A stretch of DNA of 36,855 nt from Hyphomicrobium_A sp964405975 (GTDB lineage Bacteria > Pseudomonadota > Alphaproteobacteria > Rhizobiales > Hyphomicrobiaceae). This document shows, piece after piece, positions 1-7,828 of this stretch (position 1 is the first letter of the stretch; the number at the start of each line of letters is the position of its first letter). The notes under the pieces are model-generated. The model saw nothing but the letters and a program-made list of their open reading frames with translations. It did not search any database and was not told the DNA's origin. The translations under genes were made by a program, and so were the position numbers. The stretch spans positions 1 to 36,855 of the forward strand of contig CAYOPW010000023.1 in NCBI GenBank assembly GCA_964405975.1. Direction: 5' to 3'.

Positions 1-120
1 ATGCGGAAGCCGCTCTTTTCCTTTGGTGAGATTTCAAGGACAGCAGTGCGCGTGCGTGAGCTCACCCAGGATGCCCGCGTTGCGATGACATTAACTTACG
101 GCTTGTGAAAGTTTCAGTAT

Positions 121-196
121 TGGTGGAGCCGAGCGGGATCGAACCGCTGACCTCGTGAATGCCATTCACGCGCTCTCCCAACTGAGCTACGGCCCC
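121..196 (-). tRNA. tRNA-Ala (anticodon GGC)
   Basis: On the minus strand this 76-base stretch folds as a complete tRNA. The acceptor stem GGGGCCG pairs with CGGCTCC, and the D arm is GCTC/GAGC. The anticodon stem CGTGA/TCACG closes the loop ATGGCAT, giving anticodon GGC, which reads alanine GCC codons. The T arm is AGCGG-TTCGATC-CCGCT, and the 3' end ACCA is encoded in the DNA. It lies downstream of the FYDLN gene on the same strand, about 140 bases away. Co-transcription cannot be judged from sequence. Confidence 0.97.
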
Positions 197-337
197 GACC
201 ATTGGGAACAAGTGTGGGAGGAGCATAGAGCCTCCCGAAAACCGGGGCCCTGATTAGGCCCTGGTCGCAAAAACTGCAAGGACGAAGTTACCTTACTCTT
301 TTGCACAAAGTACGTGCCAGATAACGAAGAGAATGTC

Positions 338-715
338 TTAGGATTCCTCGCCCCCTTCGGACTTGGTGCCGCCGAGGATCTTCGATACGTCGCCACCGTC
401 TTCTTCCTCTTCCACCAGGAAGGTCTCGTTATCGTCGGCGGTGACTGTCTCGTCAGCCTCGACTTCTTCGAGCGTATCCTCTTCAGCCGTTTCCTCTTCG
501 TCGGCCTCTACCTGCGCAAACTCTTCCTTTTTGGGCTTGCGTGGTGCCGGCTCCTCAGGTTTCACGACGGCAATAGGGGTCGGTGAGGATGCGATAACGT
601 ACGCAGCACCGCAGATCGGGCAAGTGACGGGCGTACGATTCAAATCATAAAATCGGGAGCCGCACTCGCTATTCTGACAGGTGCGTTTTGTCCCGCGGTC
701 TTGCTTGGTCGCCAT
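338..715 (-). CDS. FYDLN-type acidic zinc-ribbon protein (TIGR02300 family)
   Basis: This 125-residue protein starts at the ATG at 715, giving MATKQDRGTKR. A longer in-frame reading to 871 exists, but the family begins at this point. Residues 13-35 form a small zinc ribbon: Cys13 and Cys18, the diagnostic FYDLN at 22-26, then Cys32 and Cys35 in a CPIC pair. From about residue 65 the chain is very rich in Glu and Asp, typical of the family's acidic, probably disordered tail. The function is unknown; a nucleic-acid or protein-binding role is only a guess from the ribbon. The gene is divergent from aroA, with 162 bases between the starts. Family assignment is firm. Confidence 0.9.
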   Translation of the reverse strand: MATKQDRGTKRTCQNSECGSRFYDLNRTPVTCPICGAAYVIASSPTPIAVVKPEEPAPRKPKKEEFAQVEADEEETAEEDTLEEVEADETVTADDNETFLVEEEEDGGDVSKILGGTKSEGGEES

Positions 716-830
716 GGAGCCAACCCTTAAGGTTTTGGGGGAATTGTAGGCGATCTGCCACAAGGCCCTCAGCTTGTCAAAAGCAAAGCTCCACTCTTGC
801 TGCCCACAGTGAGGAAGCAGGCCCGTGCCG

Positions 831-859
831 TTGACAGGGCTGCGATGGCTCGGCTCTAT
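831..859 (+). promoter_or_regulatory. candidate sigma-70 promoter for aroA-cmk
   Basis: A perfect -35 box TTGACA at 831-836 is followed after 17 bases by CTCTAT at 854-859, a poor to fair -10 element. This would start transcription about 10 bases before the aroA ATG at 878, giving a very short leader. The placement and perfect -35 make it plausible, but the -10 is weak. This is inference only. Confidence 0.35.
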
Positions 860-877
860 GCCGACCAACACTAGCCG

Positions 878-2272
878 ATGCGGGCAGCGCCGCCGGCCCC
901 CGCTGGAGCCTCGAGACCCGTGCGTTCCCAGAGCCCTACCGTTTTCCAGCCCCTGGCCGCTTCAAAAGCCGGACCGCTCACCGGCCGGGTCCGCGTACCA
1001 GGCGACAAGTCGATCTCCCACAGGGCGCTAATATTGGCGGCGCTGGCGTCCGGTGTCAGCCGGATCCGTGGTCTGCTAGAGGCCGCCGATGTCATCAATA
1101 CCGCAAAAGCGCTCTCTGCACTGGGCGCATCTGTTGAAAAGGCAGGCAGCGAATGGCGCGTTGCAGGTTGCGGCGTCGGCGGCCTGCGCCAGCCGGAGGT
1201 ACGCCTCGATTTCGGCAACTCAGGCACCGGCGCACGCTTGATGCTTGGCGTTATCGCGGGCCACGGCATTACCGTGGGCATGATGGGCGATACATCGCTC
1301 AGCCAGCGTCCTATGGGTCGCGTTCTAACTCCGCTCAAGAAGATGGGACTTCAGGTGGAAGAGGACCGTGACACGCTGCCGCTTACCGTGCGCGGTTCTT
1401 CTACTTTGGTGCCTTTGACCTACGAATTGCCGGTTCCCTCCGCGCAGGTGAAAAGCGCAATCCTCATAGCCGGGCTGCATGCGGCCGGTGAGACGACGGT
1501 CATTGAAAAAGTGGCAACGCGCGATCACACGGAGCGCATGTTGCGCTACTTCGGTGCCGATGTGCGAAGCGTTGTGCAGGATGGGCACACGCACATCACC
1601 GTAAGGGGGGATGCGGAACTCTCAGGCCACGACGTAACGGTGCCTGGTGATCCCAGCTCGGCTGCTTTTCTGGCCGCTGCGGCCCTCATCGTTCCTGGCT
1701 CGGACGTGACGATCGAGGGCGTTTTGGTCAATCCATCGCGCACCGGCTTCTATCTAACTTTGCAAGAAATGGGGGGCGACGTTGCCTTTCTCAACGCCAG
1801 AGAAGAAAGCGGTGAGCCGGTTGCTGACATTCGCGTGCGCTTCTCAAAGGTCAAGGGCGTCAGCGTTCCTGCGCAACGCGCGCCCAGCATGATCGACGAA
1901 TATCCGGTGCTTGCCGTCGTTGCGGCCTTTGCCGAAGGAGCGACGCACATGCAGGGTCTTTCCGAACTGAAGGTCAAAGAAAGCGATCGCCTTGCCGCAA
2001 CGGCTGCCGGCCTCATCGCGAATGGCATTGATGTTAAGGCGGAGCCCGAGGCACTCATCGTGCATGGCTCAGCGACGGTGCCAGGGGGTGGCACGGTGAC
2101 AACGCATCTGGACCATCGCATCGCCATGGCTTTCCTGACTTTGGGTCTTGCGACGGAGCGCCCGGTGAGCGTCGATGATGCAACAATGATCGCAACGAGC
2201 TTTCCGGAGTTTCGCGGGCTGATGGAAGGCATCGGTGCTACGTTCACCGATCCGATCAGGCAGGCCAAATGA
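878..2272 (+). CDS. aroA: 3-phosphoshikimate 1-carboxyvinyltransferase (EPSP synthase)
   Basis: EPSP synthase joins shikimate-3-phosphate and phosphoenolpyruvate in the sixth step of chorismate synthesis, in the cytoplasm. The 464-residue product carries the substrate loop GDKSISHR at 42-49, GNSGTGAR at 113-120 and RPMGRVL at 144-150. Later come SAQVKSA, the catalytic DEYPVL and ESDR segments, and LDHRIAMAF near the C-terminus. The RPMGRVL and MIDEYP style resembles the class II (CP4-like) enzymes of Rhizobiales. However, the residue aligned with CP4 Ala100 is Gly116, as in glyphosate-sensitive enzymes; that inference is from memory of the family. The first 30 residues are poorly conserved, so the start may lie a little later. 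The stop overlaps the cmk start by 4 bases (ATGA), indicating translational coupling. Confidence 0.97.
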   Translation: MRAAPPAPAGASRPVRSQSPTVFQPLAASKAGPLTGRVRVPGDKSISHRALILAALASGVSRIRGLLEAADVINTAKALSALGASVEKAGSEWRVAGCGVGGLRQPEVRLDFGNSGTGARLMLGVIAGHGITVGMMGDTSLSQRPMGRVLTPLKKMGLQVEEDRDTLPLTVRGSSTLVPLTYELPVPSAQVKSAILIAGLHAAGETTVIEKVATRDHTERMLRYFGADVRSVVQDGHTHITVRGDAELSGHDVTVPGDPSSAAFLAAAALIVPGSDVTIEGVLVNPSRTGFYLTLQEMGGDVAFLNAREESGEPVADIRVRFSKVKGVSVPAQRAPSMIDEYPVLAVVAAFAEGATHMQGLSELKVKESDRLAATAAGLIANGIDVKAEPEALIVHGSATVPGGGTVTTHLDHRIAMAFLTLGLATERPVSVDDATMIATSFPEFRGLMEGIGATFTDPIRQAK

Positions 2273-2895
2273 TTATCGCGATCGATGGACCGGCCGCTTC
2301 GGGCAAGGGGACGCTTGCCAAGCTCGTTGCGCGGCATTGGGGCCTGCCCTGTCTCGATACTGGGCTGCTTTATCGCGCTGTCGCTCGCGATGTGCATGCG
2401 CGCGGATTTCAATTGCCCGACGCTTGGTCCGCGGTGGCATTGGCGCGCAGCCTCGATCCTTCGTCTTTGGACGATCCCGACTTGCGTAGCCCGGGGACGG
2501 GAGAGTGGGCCTCGATCGTCGCCAGCATCGCTGAGGTGAGGGCAGCGCTGCTCGACTATCAGCGGGCATTTGCGGGCCAGCCCGGCGGGGCGGTCCTCGA
2601 TGGGCGCGATATTGGGACGGTTGTGTGCCCCGCCGCCGACGTCAAGATCTTCGTAACTGCATCGCCTGAAGTACGCGCCCGCCGCCGCTTCCTAGAGCGT
2701 AAGGCCCAATCGGAGACGGTGACGTATGAGAGTGTCTTAGCCGACATCCAGCGCCGTGACGCCCGTGATGCGGGGCGGGAAAGCGCCCCCATGCGCCCGG
2801 CTGCCGATGCCGCCTTGCTTGACACGTCGGAGTTGGATATAGAGGCGGCATTCGACGCCGCTGTCGGATTGATCAAGAGGAAGATCGGCCAATAG
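2269..2895 (+). CDS. cmk: (d)CMP kinase
   Basis: Cytidylate kinase phosphorylates CMP and dCMP with ATP. The 208-residue protein has the P-loop GPAASGKGT at residues 7-15 and the nucleotide-binding CLDTGLLYR segment. The LID/CORE motif DGRDIGTVV is followed by FVTASPEVRARRR, all typical of bacterial Cmk. Length is normal. The start ATG overlaps the aroA stop (ATGA). cmk is followed by 190 bases without a gene before rpsA; aroA-cmk-rpsA is a common order in Proteobacteria. Confidence 0.97.
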   Translation: MIIAIDGPAASGKGTLAKLVARHWGLPCLDTGLLYRAVARDVHARGFQLPDAWSAVALARSLDPSSLDDPDLRSPGTGEWASIVASIAEVRAALLDYQRAFAGQPGGAVLDGRDIGTVVCPAADVKIFVTASPEVRARRRFLERKAQSETVTYESVLADIQRRDARDAGRESAPMRPAADAALLDTSELDIEAAFDAAVGLIKRKIGQ

Positions 2896-3085
2896 GGAGC
2901 CCAAAGGGTGTCCCAAATTTAGTTGGCGGGCCAGCCCCATCGCAGCGGTATCAGATCCAGCATTCACATGAACCGGCAGGAGACTGTCTGAACACGGTTG
3001 CCGTGGCGGGCGCTGTCTGCCGCATCCAAGGTCATCTCATGCCGCCAACGCGGCGCGAAAAACGCATCAAGGAGTGTTACGTCAA

Positions 3086-5023
3086 ATGGCAGATGCCGCT
3101 GCTTCAAAAGATCTCAACCCAACGCATGAAGAGTTTGCAGCGTTGCTGGCCGAAAGCCTTTCAAAAGAAGATGTCTTCGAGGGCAGCGTCGTCAAAGGCA
3201 AAGTTGTCGGCATTGAGAAGGACGTCGCTGTGATTGACGTCGGTCTTAAGATGGAAGGACGCGTGCCGTTGCGCGAATTCGCATTGGCCGGTCAGCCCGC
3301 AGAACTCAAGGTCGGTGACGAAGTGGAGGTCTTCTTGGAGCGCGTGGAGAACGCGCTCGGCGAGGCGGTTCTATCGCGCGACAAGGCGCGCCGCGAGGAG
3401 AGCTGGACCCGGCTTGAGAAGCAGTTTGAGAAGGGCGAGAAAGTTTCCGGTGTCATTTTCAACAAGGTGAAGGGTGGCTTCACCGTCGACCTTGATGGCG
3501 CCGTCGCGTTCCTTCCCGGCAGTCAGGTCGATATCCGGCCCGTACGCGACATCGGCCCTCTAATGCATCAACCGCAACCGTTTCAGATCCTCAAGATGGA
3601 TCGACGCCGCGGCAACATTGTCGTTTCTCGTCGCTCAGTACTCGAAGAAACGCGCGCCGAGCAGCGTGCCGATATCGTGGCCCGTCTTGAGGAGGGCCAA
3701 GTTATCGAAGGGCTCGTCAAGAACATAACCGACTACGGCGCGTTTATCGATCTGGGTGGTATCGACGGCCTATTACATGTCACCGACATGGCTTGGCGGC
3801 GCGTCAATCACCCATCTGAAATTCTGAACGTGGGTGATACCGTCAAGGTTCAAATCATTCGCATTAATCCTGAGACGCAGCGCATCAGCCTTGGCATGAA
3901 GCAGCTGCAGGCCGATCCCTGGCAATCGATCGAGACGAAGTATCCCGTCGGTCAGCGCGTAGAGGGTAGGGTCACGAACATTGCCGACTACGGCGCGTTC
4001 GTAGAGTTGGAACCGGGCGTGGAAGGTCTTATCCACGTTTCGGAAATGAGCTGGACCAAAAAGAACGTGCACCCTGGCAAAATCGTTTCGACGAGCCAGC
4101 AGGTCGAGGTGCAAGTTCTGGAAGTCGATCCCAATAAGCGGCGCATCTCGCTTGGCCTCAAGCAGACGCAAGACAACCCCTGGGAAGCCTTCCTCACCGT
4201 GCATCCGAAAGGGACGATAGTTGAAGGTCCCATTCGCAACATTACGGAGTTCGGCCTCTTCATTGGGCTCGAAGGGGGCGTCGATGGCATGGTGCACTTG
4301 TCCGATCTCGATTGGACAAAATCGGGCGATGAAGTCATCAAAGATTTCAAGAAGGGCGACAACGTCAAGGCGGTGGTCCTCGACGTCGATAGCCAAAAAG
4401 AGCGCATCTCTTTGGGCATCAAGCAGTTGGCCGGCGACCCGATCGACGCGCTTGCCCGTTATAAGAAGGGCGACGTCGTAACGTGCGAGGTCATCGCTGT
4501 TCAAGAGAACGGCATTGAGGTCAAGATTGCCGATGGCGAGATCACCGCCTTCATCAAGCGCTCCGACCTATCGCGCGACCGCTCCGAGCAGCGCCCCGAC
4601 CGCTTCAATGTGGGGGACAAAGTCGATGCAGCAGTGATGAGCGTCGATAAGGCTGCGCGTCGCGTTAGCATTTCTGTCAAGTCGCTGGAGATCGCGGAGG
4701 AGAAGCAGGCGGTGGCACAGTACGGCTCCTCTGATTCGGGCGCTTCGCTGGGAGATATCTTCAAGGCTGCAATTAAGAAGCGCGAAACCTCCGACAATGG
4801 GGACGCTGACACCGAGGCTGCCGATGCCGACGCTGCGGATGATGCTGGCGCGGAAGTTAGTGAGCCTGACGCGGCTGAATCTAAGTCCGCAGAGCCGGAA
4901 GCAGCCGGGTCGAGTGCAGCAAACGCTGCAAGTGAGGACGCAGCGGCAGAGGCGGGTGACGAGACCAAGAGCAAAGGCAAGAGTAAGAGCAAGAGCAAGA
5001 GCAAGAGCAAGAGCGAAGAATAA
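3086..5023 (+). CDS. rpsA: 30S ribosomal protein S1
   Basis: S1 binds mRNA on the 30S subunit and helps initiation on structured or weak-SD messages. Of the two possible starts, the ATG at 3086 (MADAAASKD) is preferred over the GTG at 3074, because the Shine-Dalgarno AAGGAG at 3069-3074 overlaps that GTG. The protein has 645 residues and six S1 repeats. Repeats 3-5 are the most regular, each with a DYGAF or EFGLF core and an RISLGxKQ ending. After about residue 566 comes a 79-residue tail: first Ala/Asp/Glu-rich, then Lys-Ser repeats ending SEE. This makes the protein longer than a typical alphaproteobacterial S1 of about 560-570 residues. The last codons are a hexanucleotide repeat that touches an assembly gap. 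Confidence 0.97.
   Translation: MADAAASKDLNPTHEEFAALLAESLSKEDVFEGSVVKGKVVGIEKDVAVIDVGLKMEGRVPLREFALAGQPAELKVGDEVEVFLERVENALGEAVLSRDKARREESWTRLEKQFEKGEKVSGVIFNKVKGGFTVDLDGAVAFLPGSQVDIRPVRDIGPLMHQPQPFQILKMDRRRGNIVVSRRSVLEETRAEQRADIVARLEEGQVIEGLVKNITDYGAFIDLGGIDGLLHVTDMAWRRVNHPSEILNVGDTVKVQIIRINPETQRISLGMKQLQADPWQSIETKYPVGQRVEGRVTNIADYGAFVELEPGVEGLIHVSEMSWTKKNVHPGKIVSTSQQVEVQVLEVDPNKRRISLGLKQTQDNPWEAFLTVHPKGTIVEGPIRNITEFGLFIGLEGGVDGMVHLSDLDWTKSGDEVIKDFKKGDNVKAVVLDVDSQKERISLGIKQLAGDPIDALARYKKGDVVTCEVIAVQENGIEVKIADGEITAFIKRSDLSRDRSEQRPDRFNVGDKVDAAVMSVDKAARRVSISVKSLEIAEEKQAVAQYGSSDSGASLGDIFKAAIKKRETSDNGDADTEAADADAADDAGAEVSEPDAAESKSAEPEAAGSSAANAASEDAAAEAGDETKSKGKSKSKSKSKSKSEE
4985..5014 (+). repeat. 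(AAGAGC)5 hexanucleotide tract at the 3' end of rpsA
   Basis: Five perfect copies of AAGAGC encode Lys-Ser five times (residues 634-643), directly before Glu-Glu and the stop. Imperfect copies precede it. Each unit adds two codons, so slippage would change tail length without shifting frame. The tract is also where the assembly breaks. Confidence 0.9.
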
Positions 5024-5033
5024 GCCACCACTT

Positions 5034-5133
5034 NNNNNNNNNNNNNNNNNNNNNNNNNNNNNNNNNNNNNNNNNNNNNNNNNNNNNNNNNNNNNNNNNNN
5101 NNNNNNNNNNNNNNNNNNNNNNNNNNNNNNNNN
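5034..5133. other. assembly gap of 100 N
   Basis: There are exactly 100 N characters, the usual placeholder for a gap of unknown size. The 37 bases before it (4997-5033) are identical to the 37 after it (5134-5170), which suggests two contig ends that overlap and were not merged. Reading frames running across this block are artefacts. Confidence 0.95.
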
Positions 5134-5170
5134 AAGAGCAAGAGCAAGAGCGAAGAATAAGCCACCACTT
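5134..5170 (+). repeat. duplicated copy of the rpsA 3' end after the gap
   Basis: This is three AAGAGC units, GAAGAA, the TAA stop and GCCACCACTT, base for base the same as 4997-5033. It is best read as the same chromosomal sequence present at both contig ends, not a real duplication. If so, the rpsA stop and its downstream region are continuous in the genome. Confidence 0.85.
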
Positions 5171-5192
5171 TGCAATGATGAGGGTGTTTGGC

Positions 5193-5232
5193 AAGCGCGG
5201 CGGGGCTTCTCCAGCCGCGCTTCGTCGTTTTA
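5193..5232 (+). terminator. probable intrinsic terminator of rpsA
   Basis: AAGCGCGGC at 5193-5201 pairs perfectly with GCCGCGCTT at 5214-5222 around a 12-base loop, and is followed by CGTCGTTTTA. The T run is short but correctly placed. It lies about 33 bases after the rpsA stop (second copy) and before sppA. Confidence 0.65.
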
Positions 5233-5353
5233 TGGGTGAGCAGCGCGGTCGTGTGGTGACTATTGAAGGGCGGCGTAAGCTTGCCTAACCTCGCACCAAC
5301 GACGGTGCTTCTTGATGACAGGTGTCCGTGGTGCCTGAGGCTGGAGAGCCGAG

Positions 5354-6322
5354 ATGAGTTTGGAAGTCGATACGGTATTGGCACGGCGGCGGTTGCGCCG
5401 CAGTCGTGGTGTTTGGCGCGCGCTGGCTGTGGCGGCGATTGTCGTGGCGCTTGTTGCTTTTGGTGCGGCTGGTGATCGGTTGACTGTGATGCTGGGCGGA
5501 GATCAGATCGCAAGGGTTTCGATCGAGGGAACGATCACCGAAAAACGCAGCCAGCTTAAATTGTTGAGGCAGTTGGCCGACGCCAAGAAAGTGAAAGCCC
5601 TTCTAGTCTTTGTGAACAGTCCCGGCGGCACGACGACCGGCGGTGAAGCTTTGTTTGAAGCGCTGCGAGATGTAGCAAAGAAGAAGCCGGTCGTGGCGCA
5701 GTTCGGAACCATTGCAGCTTCTGCCGGCTACATCGTCGGACTAGGAGCCGACCACATCGTCACGAGGGCCAATACGATTACCGGCTCAGTTGGCGTGCTC
5801 ATTCAATGGCCTGAGGTTAGCCAGTTGCTCAACAACATCGGGGTCAAGGTCAATGAGATCAAAAGCGGCCCCCTCAAGGCCGTTCCCTCCCCATTTGAGC
5901 CCTTAAACGAGGAAGGCAAAGTCGTAACCCAGTCGATGATCGACGAGGGGTTCCGGTGGTTCTTGTCGCTGGTCGAGGCTCGGCGTGGCATCAAGCCGGA
6001 TGACATCCCGGGATTGGCGCAGGGCCGCGTCTTTACGGGTCGGGAGGCTGTCGAATTGAAGCTCGTCGACGAAATTGGCGGCGAGGACCAGGCGGTCAAA
6101 TGGTTGCGCGAAAAGCACAAGATCGATCCAGAATTGAAGGTCATCGACTGGGAACCCAAGTCGACGAGCTCGTTTGGGTTGCTAAGTGCGATCAGGTTCA
6201 TCACAGGGGGCTTGCTAAGCCATGGCGAAGCGCGCCTGGTCCGGATTCTGGGGCGTGATCCCAACCTATCGACACTTGGCCTTGACGGCCTCGTCTCCGT
6301 TTGGCAACCTTCGGAAAATTAA
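5354..6322 (+). CDS. sppA: signal peptide peptidase SppA, 36K type (S49 family)
   Basis: SppA is a membrane-anchored serine protease that degrades leftover signal peptides in the inner membrane. The 322-residue protein has one N-terminal transmembrane segment at about 21-40. Next is the ClpP-like fold with FVNSPGGT at 87-93, the nucleophile Ser123 in AASAGY, and the general base Lys175 in GPLKAVPSP. The S49 family uses a Ser/Lys dyad, and the length fits the short single-domain form. The Shine-Dalgarno GGAGAG is at 5343-5348. ihfB follows after 31 bases, so the two are probably co-transcribed. Confidence 0.95.
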   Translation: MSLEVDTVLARRRLRRSRGVWRALAVAAIVVALVAFGAAGDRLTVMLGGDQIARVSIEGTITEKRSQLKLLRQLADAKKVKALLVFVNSPGGTTTGGEALFEALRDVAKKKPVVAQFGTIAASAGYIVGLGADHIVTRANTITGSVGVLIQWPEVSQLLNNIGVKVNEIKSGPLKAVPSPFEPLNEEGKVVTQSMIDEGFRWFLSLVEARRGIKPDDIPGLAQGRVFTGREAVELKLVDEIGGEDQAVKWLREKHKIDPELKVIDWEPKSTSSFGLLSAIRFITGGLLSHGEARLVRILGRDPNLSTLGLDGLVSVWQPSEN

Positions 6323-6353
6323 GAGATTACAGTAATTTGCTTCGGGGCCCGTC

Positions 6354-6647
6354 ATGATCAAATCCGAGCTGATCCATAGGATCGCAAGTTCCAATCCTCA
6401 TCTCTATCACCGCGACGTAGAGCGTATCGTCAACGTTGTATTCGACGAGATCGTCGAAGCGCTGTCGCGGGGAGACCGGGTTGAGCTGCGCGGCTTTGGC
6501 GCTTTCACGGTGAAACACCGGGCGGCTCGGCAGGGGCGCAACCCGCGCACTGGCGCGGCGGTACCTGTTGCTGAGAAGTTCGTGCCATTCTTCAAGACAG
6601 GCAAGGAGCTTCGCGAGCGACTCAACAGCACTAAAGAAAGCCACTAG
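6354..6647 (+). CDS. ihfB: integration host factor subunit beta
   Basis: IHF-beta pairs with IHF-alpha to bind and sharply bend DNA at specific sites. The 97-residue product has the whole HU/IHF fold. It begins MIKSELIHRIA, carries the RVELRGFGAF turn at about 43-52, and has the DNA-intercalating arm with RNPRTG and its tip proline at about 62-67. The ending FFKTGKELRERLN is characteristic of the beta subunit. Length matches the family. It sits between sppA and a LapA-domain gene, an arrangement common in alphaproteobacteria. Confidence 0.96.
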   Translation: MIKSELIHRIASSNPHLYHRDVERIVNVVFDEIVEALSRGDRVELRGFGAFTVKHRAARQGRNPRTGAAVPVAEKFVPFFKTGKELRERLNSTKESH

Positions 6648-6671
6648 TTCAATTTCTGAGGCTCTTGCGAC

Positions 6672-7019
6672 GTGCGTCGGATTCTCTGGCTATTGATTGC
6701 GGTCCCTGCGGCAGTCGTGCTCGTTACGCTTGCTGTCGCCAATCGCCACGACGTGCGCCTTGTGCTCGATCCCTTCCGTCCTGACTCTCCCGTGGTCTCT
6801 CTGGTTCTGCCGTTCTATGTCTATTTGTTCGCGGCAATGCTTGTCGGAGTCATTGTTGGCGGTGTCGCGATGTGGGCTAGCCAGGGGCGTTGGCGCAAAA
6901 GTGCGCGCTTGAAGGGCAAAGAAGCCGCACGCTGGCATGCCGAGGCGGATCGGCTGACACGTGAGCGCGATGCGCAAGCGGCTGGCGCCGCTAGGCAGCT
7001 CGCCGCGCCGGGGGCTTGA
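6672..7019 (+). CDS. LapA-domain (DUF1049) membrane protein
   Basis: This 115-residue protein has two hydrophobic segments, about residues 4-23 and 43-68. Between them is the NRHDVRLVLDPF stretch seen in LapA (lipopolysaccharide assembly protein A) domain proteins. The cytoplasmic tail is charged, with a short predicted helix (KEAARWHAEADRLTRERDAQ). In enterobacteria LapA/LapB control LPS synthesis through LpxC; no lapB is visible in this window, so the role here is uncertain. The start is a GTG at 6672 without an obvious Shine-Dalgarno. It follows ihfB by 24 bases. Confidence 0.82.
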   Translation: MRRILWLLIAVPAAVVLVTLAVANRHDVRLVLDPFRPDSPVVSLVLPFYVYLFAAMLVGVIVGGVAMWASQGRWRKSARLKGKEAARWHAEADRLTRERDAQAAGAARQLAAPGA

Positions 7020-7135
7020 TTTTCGGCCCCTCAGAACAAGCTGAACGAGACGCCTCCTAAAGCCGCCGCCCGGCGCTATAGTGCCTTGGAGCGGCTCTGC
7101 TCTTTTCTGAATCAGTGCGCCAACTGGAAACATCG

Positions 7136-7795
7136 ATGCCGGCAGACGTCAAAATTTGCGGACTGAAGACGGAAGGCGCGCTTGAGGCCGCGCTTGCCAA
7201 TGGCGCTGACTATGTTGGTCTCGTCTTCCACGAAGCGAGTCCGCGCAACCTTGATTCTTCGACCGCGAGAAGGTTGGCGGACAAGGCGCGGGGGCGCGCA
7301 AAGATCGTCGCCCTTCTTGTCGATCCTGACGACAGCCGGTTGGATGAGGTGGTTGCTGCCGCCGACCCCGACGTGATCCAGCTGCATGGTGAAGAAACAC
7401 CCGCGCGTGTTGAGGAGATTGCGCAACGCCTGGGCCGCCCGGTGATGAAAGCAGTCAAGGTCAACTGCGCCGAAGACGCCCAAAATGCCCTTGCCTACCA
7501 GGGCAAGGCCGATCTCATCCTTTTCGACGCCAAGGCACCCGAGGACCGGCCAGGCGCGCTGCCCGGTGGCAACGGCATCGCCTTCGATTGGCAAGCGCTC
7601 GAAGGTGTTCGCGGCAAGCTGGACTATATGCTTGCTGGCGGTCTTACGCCGTTGAATGTCGCAGAGGCGATCCGAATGACCGGCGCAAAGGCCGTGGATG
7701 TATCATCGGGCGTCGAGGTGGCGCCCGGTGAAAAGGACCCTGAGCTCATCCGCCGCTTTCTTCATGCTGCAAAGACCGCTAATCAAGCTCCATGA
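7136..7795 (+). CDS. trpF: phosphoribosylanthranilate isomerase
   Basis: TrpF catalyses the Amadori rearrangement of phosphoribosylanthranilate in tryptophan synthesis. The product of 219 residues is a single (beta/alpha)8 barrel. Cys8 in VKICGLK is the expected general base and Asp131 in LILFDAK the expected acid. The phosphate-binding LAGGLTP (167-173) and VDVSSGVE (188-194) segments are intact. A GTG start seven codons earlier is possible, but MPADVKICGL fits the family and has GGAA just upstream. It opens the trpF-trpB-trpA run. No trpC or trpD is nearby, as expected for the split trp genes of alphaproteobacteria. Confidence 0.96.
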   Translation: MPADVKICGLKTEGALEAALANGADYVGLVFHEASPRNLDSSTARRLADKARGRAKIVALLVDPDDSRLDEVVAAADPDVIQLHGEETPARVEEIAQRLGRPVMKAVKVNCAEDAQNALAYQGKADLILFDAKAPEDRPGALPGGNGIAFDWQALEGVRGKLDYMLAGGLTPLNVAEAIRMTGAKAVDVSSGVEVAPGEKDPELIRRFLHAAKTANQAP

Positions 7796-7828
7796 TGGCA
7801 GGTAGGAGCCGGCTTAAGGATAGCGCTC

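Noticed and set aside
1..108. Open frame of 35 codons from the window edge to a TGA at 106-108
   Set aside because: It could be the 3' end of a gene outside the window, but the residues match no family I recognise and the stretch is too short to support a call.
216..236. GGGAGG/CCTCCC hairpin between the FYDLN gene and tRNA-Ala
   Set aside because: The stem is 6 bp with a 9-base loop, and on the minus strand it is followed by ACACTTGTT with no clear T run. It is too weak to call a terminator.
775..780. TTGACA on the minus strand upstream of the FYDLN gene
   Set aside because: No acceptable -10 lies 16-18 bases downstream. The better TACAAT at 743-748 is 26 bases away, so the pair does not form a promoter.
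3773..4504. Long antisense open frame of about 240 codons inside rpsA
   Set aside because: It is the shadow of a codon-biased GC-rich gene, with no start signal or family motif, while rpsA itself is certain.
4501..5513. Reading frames running across the N block on both strands
   Set aside because: They are joined only through 100 N characters and by the antisense of the rpsA tail repeats, giving Leu or Cys-Ser runs without any family feature.
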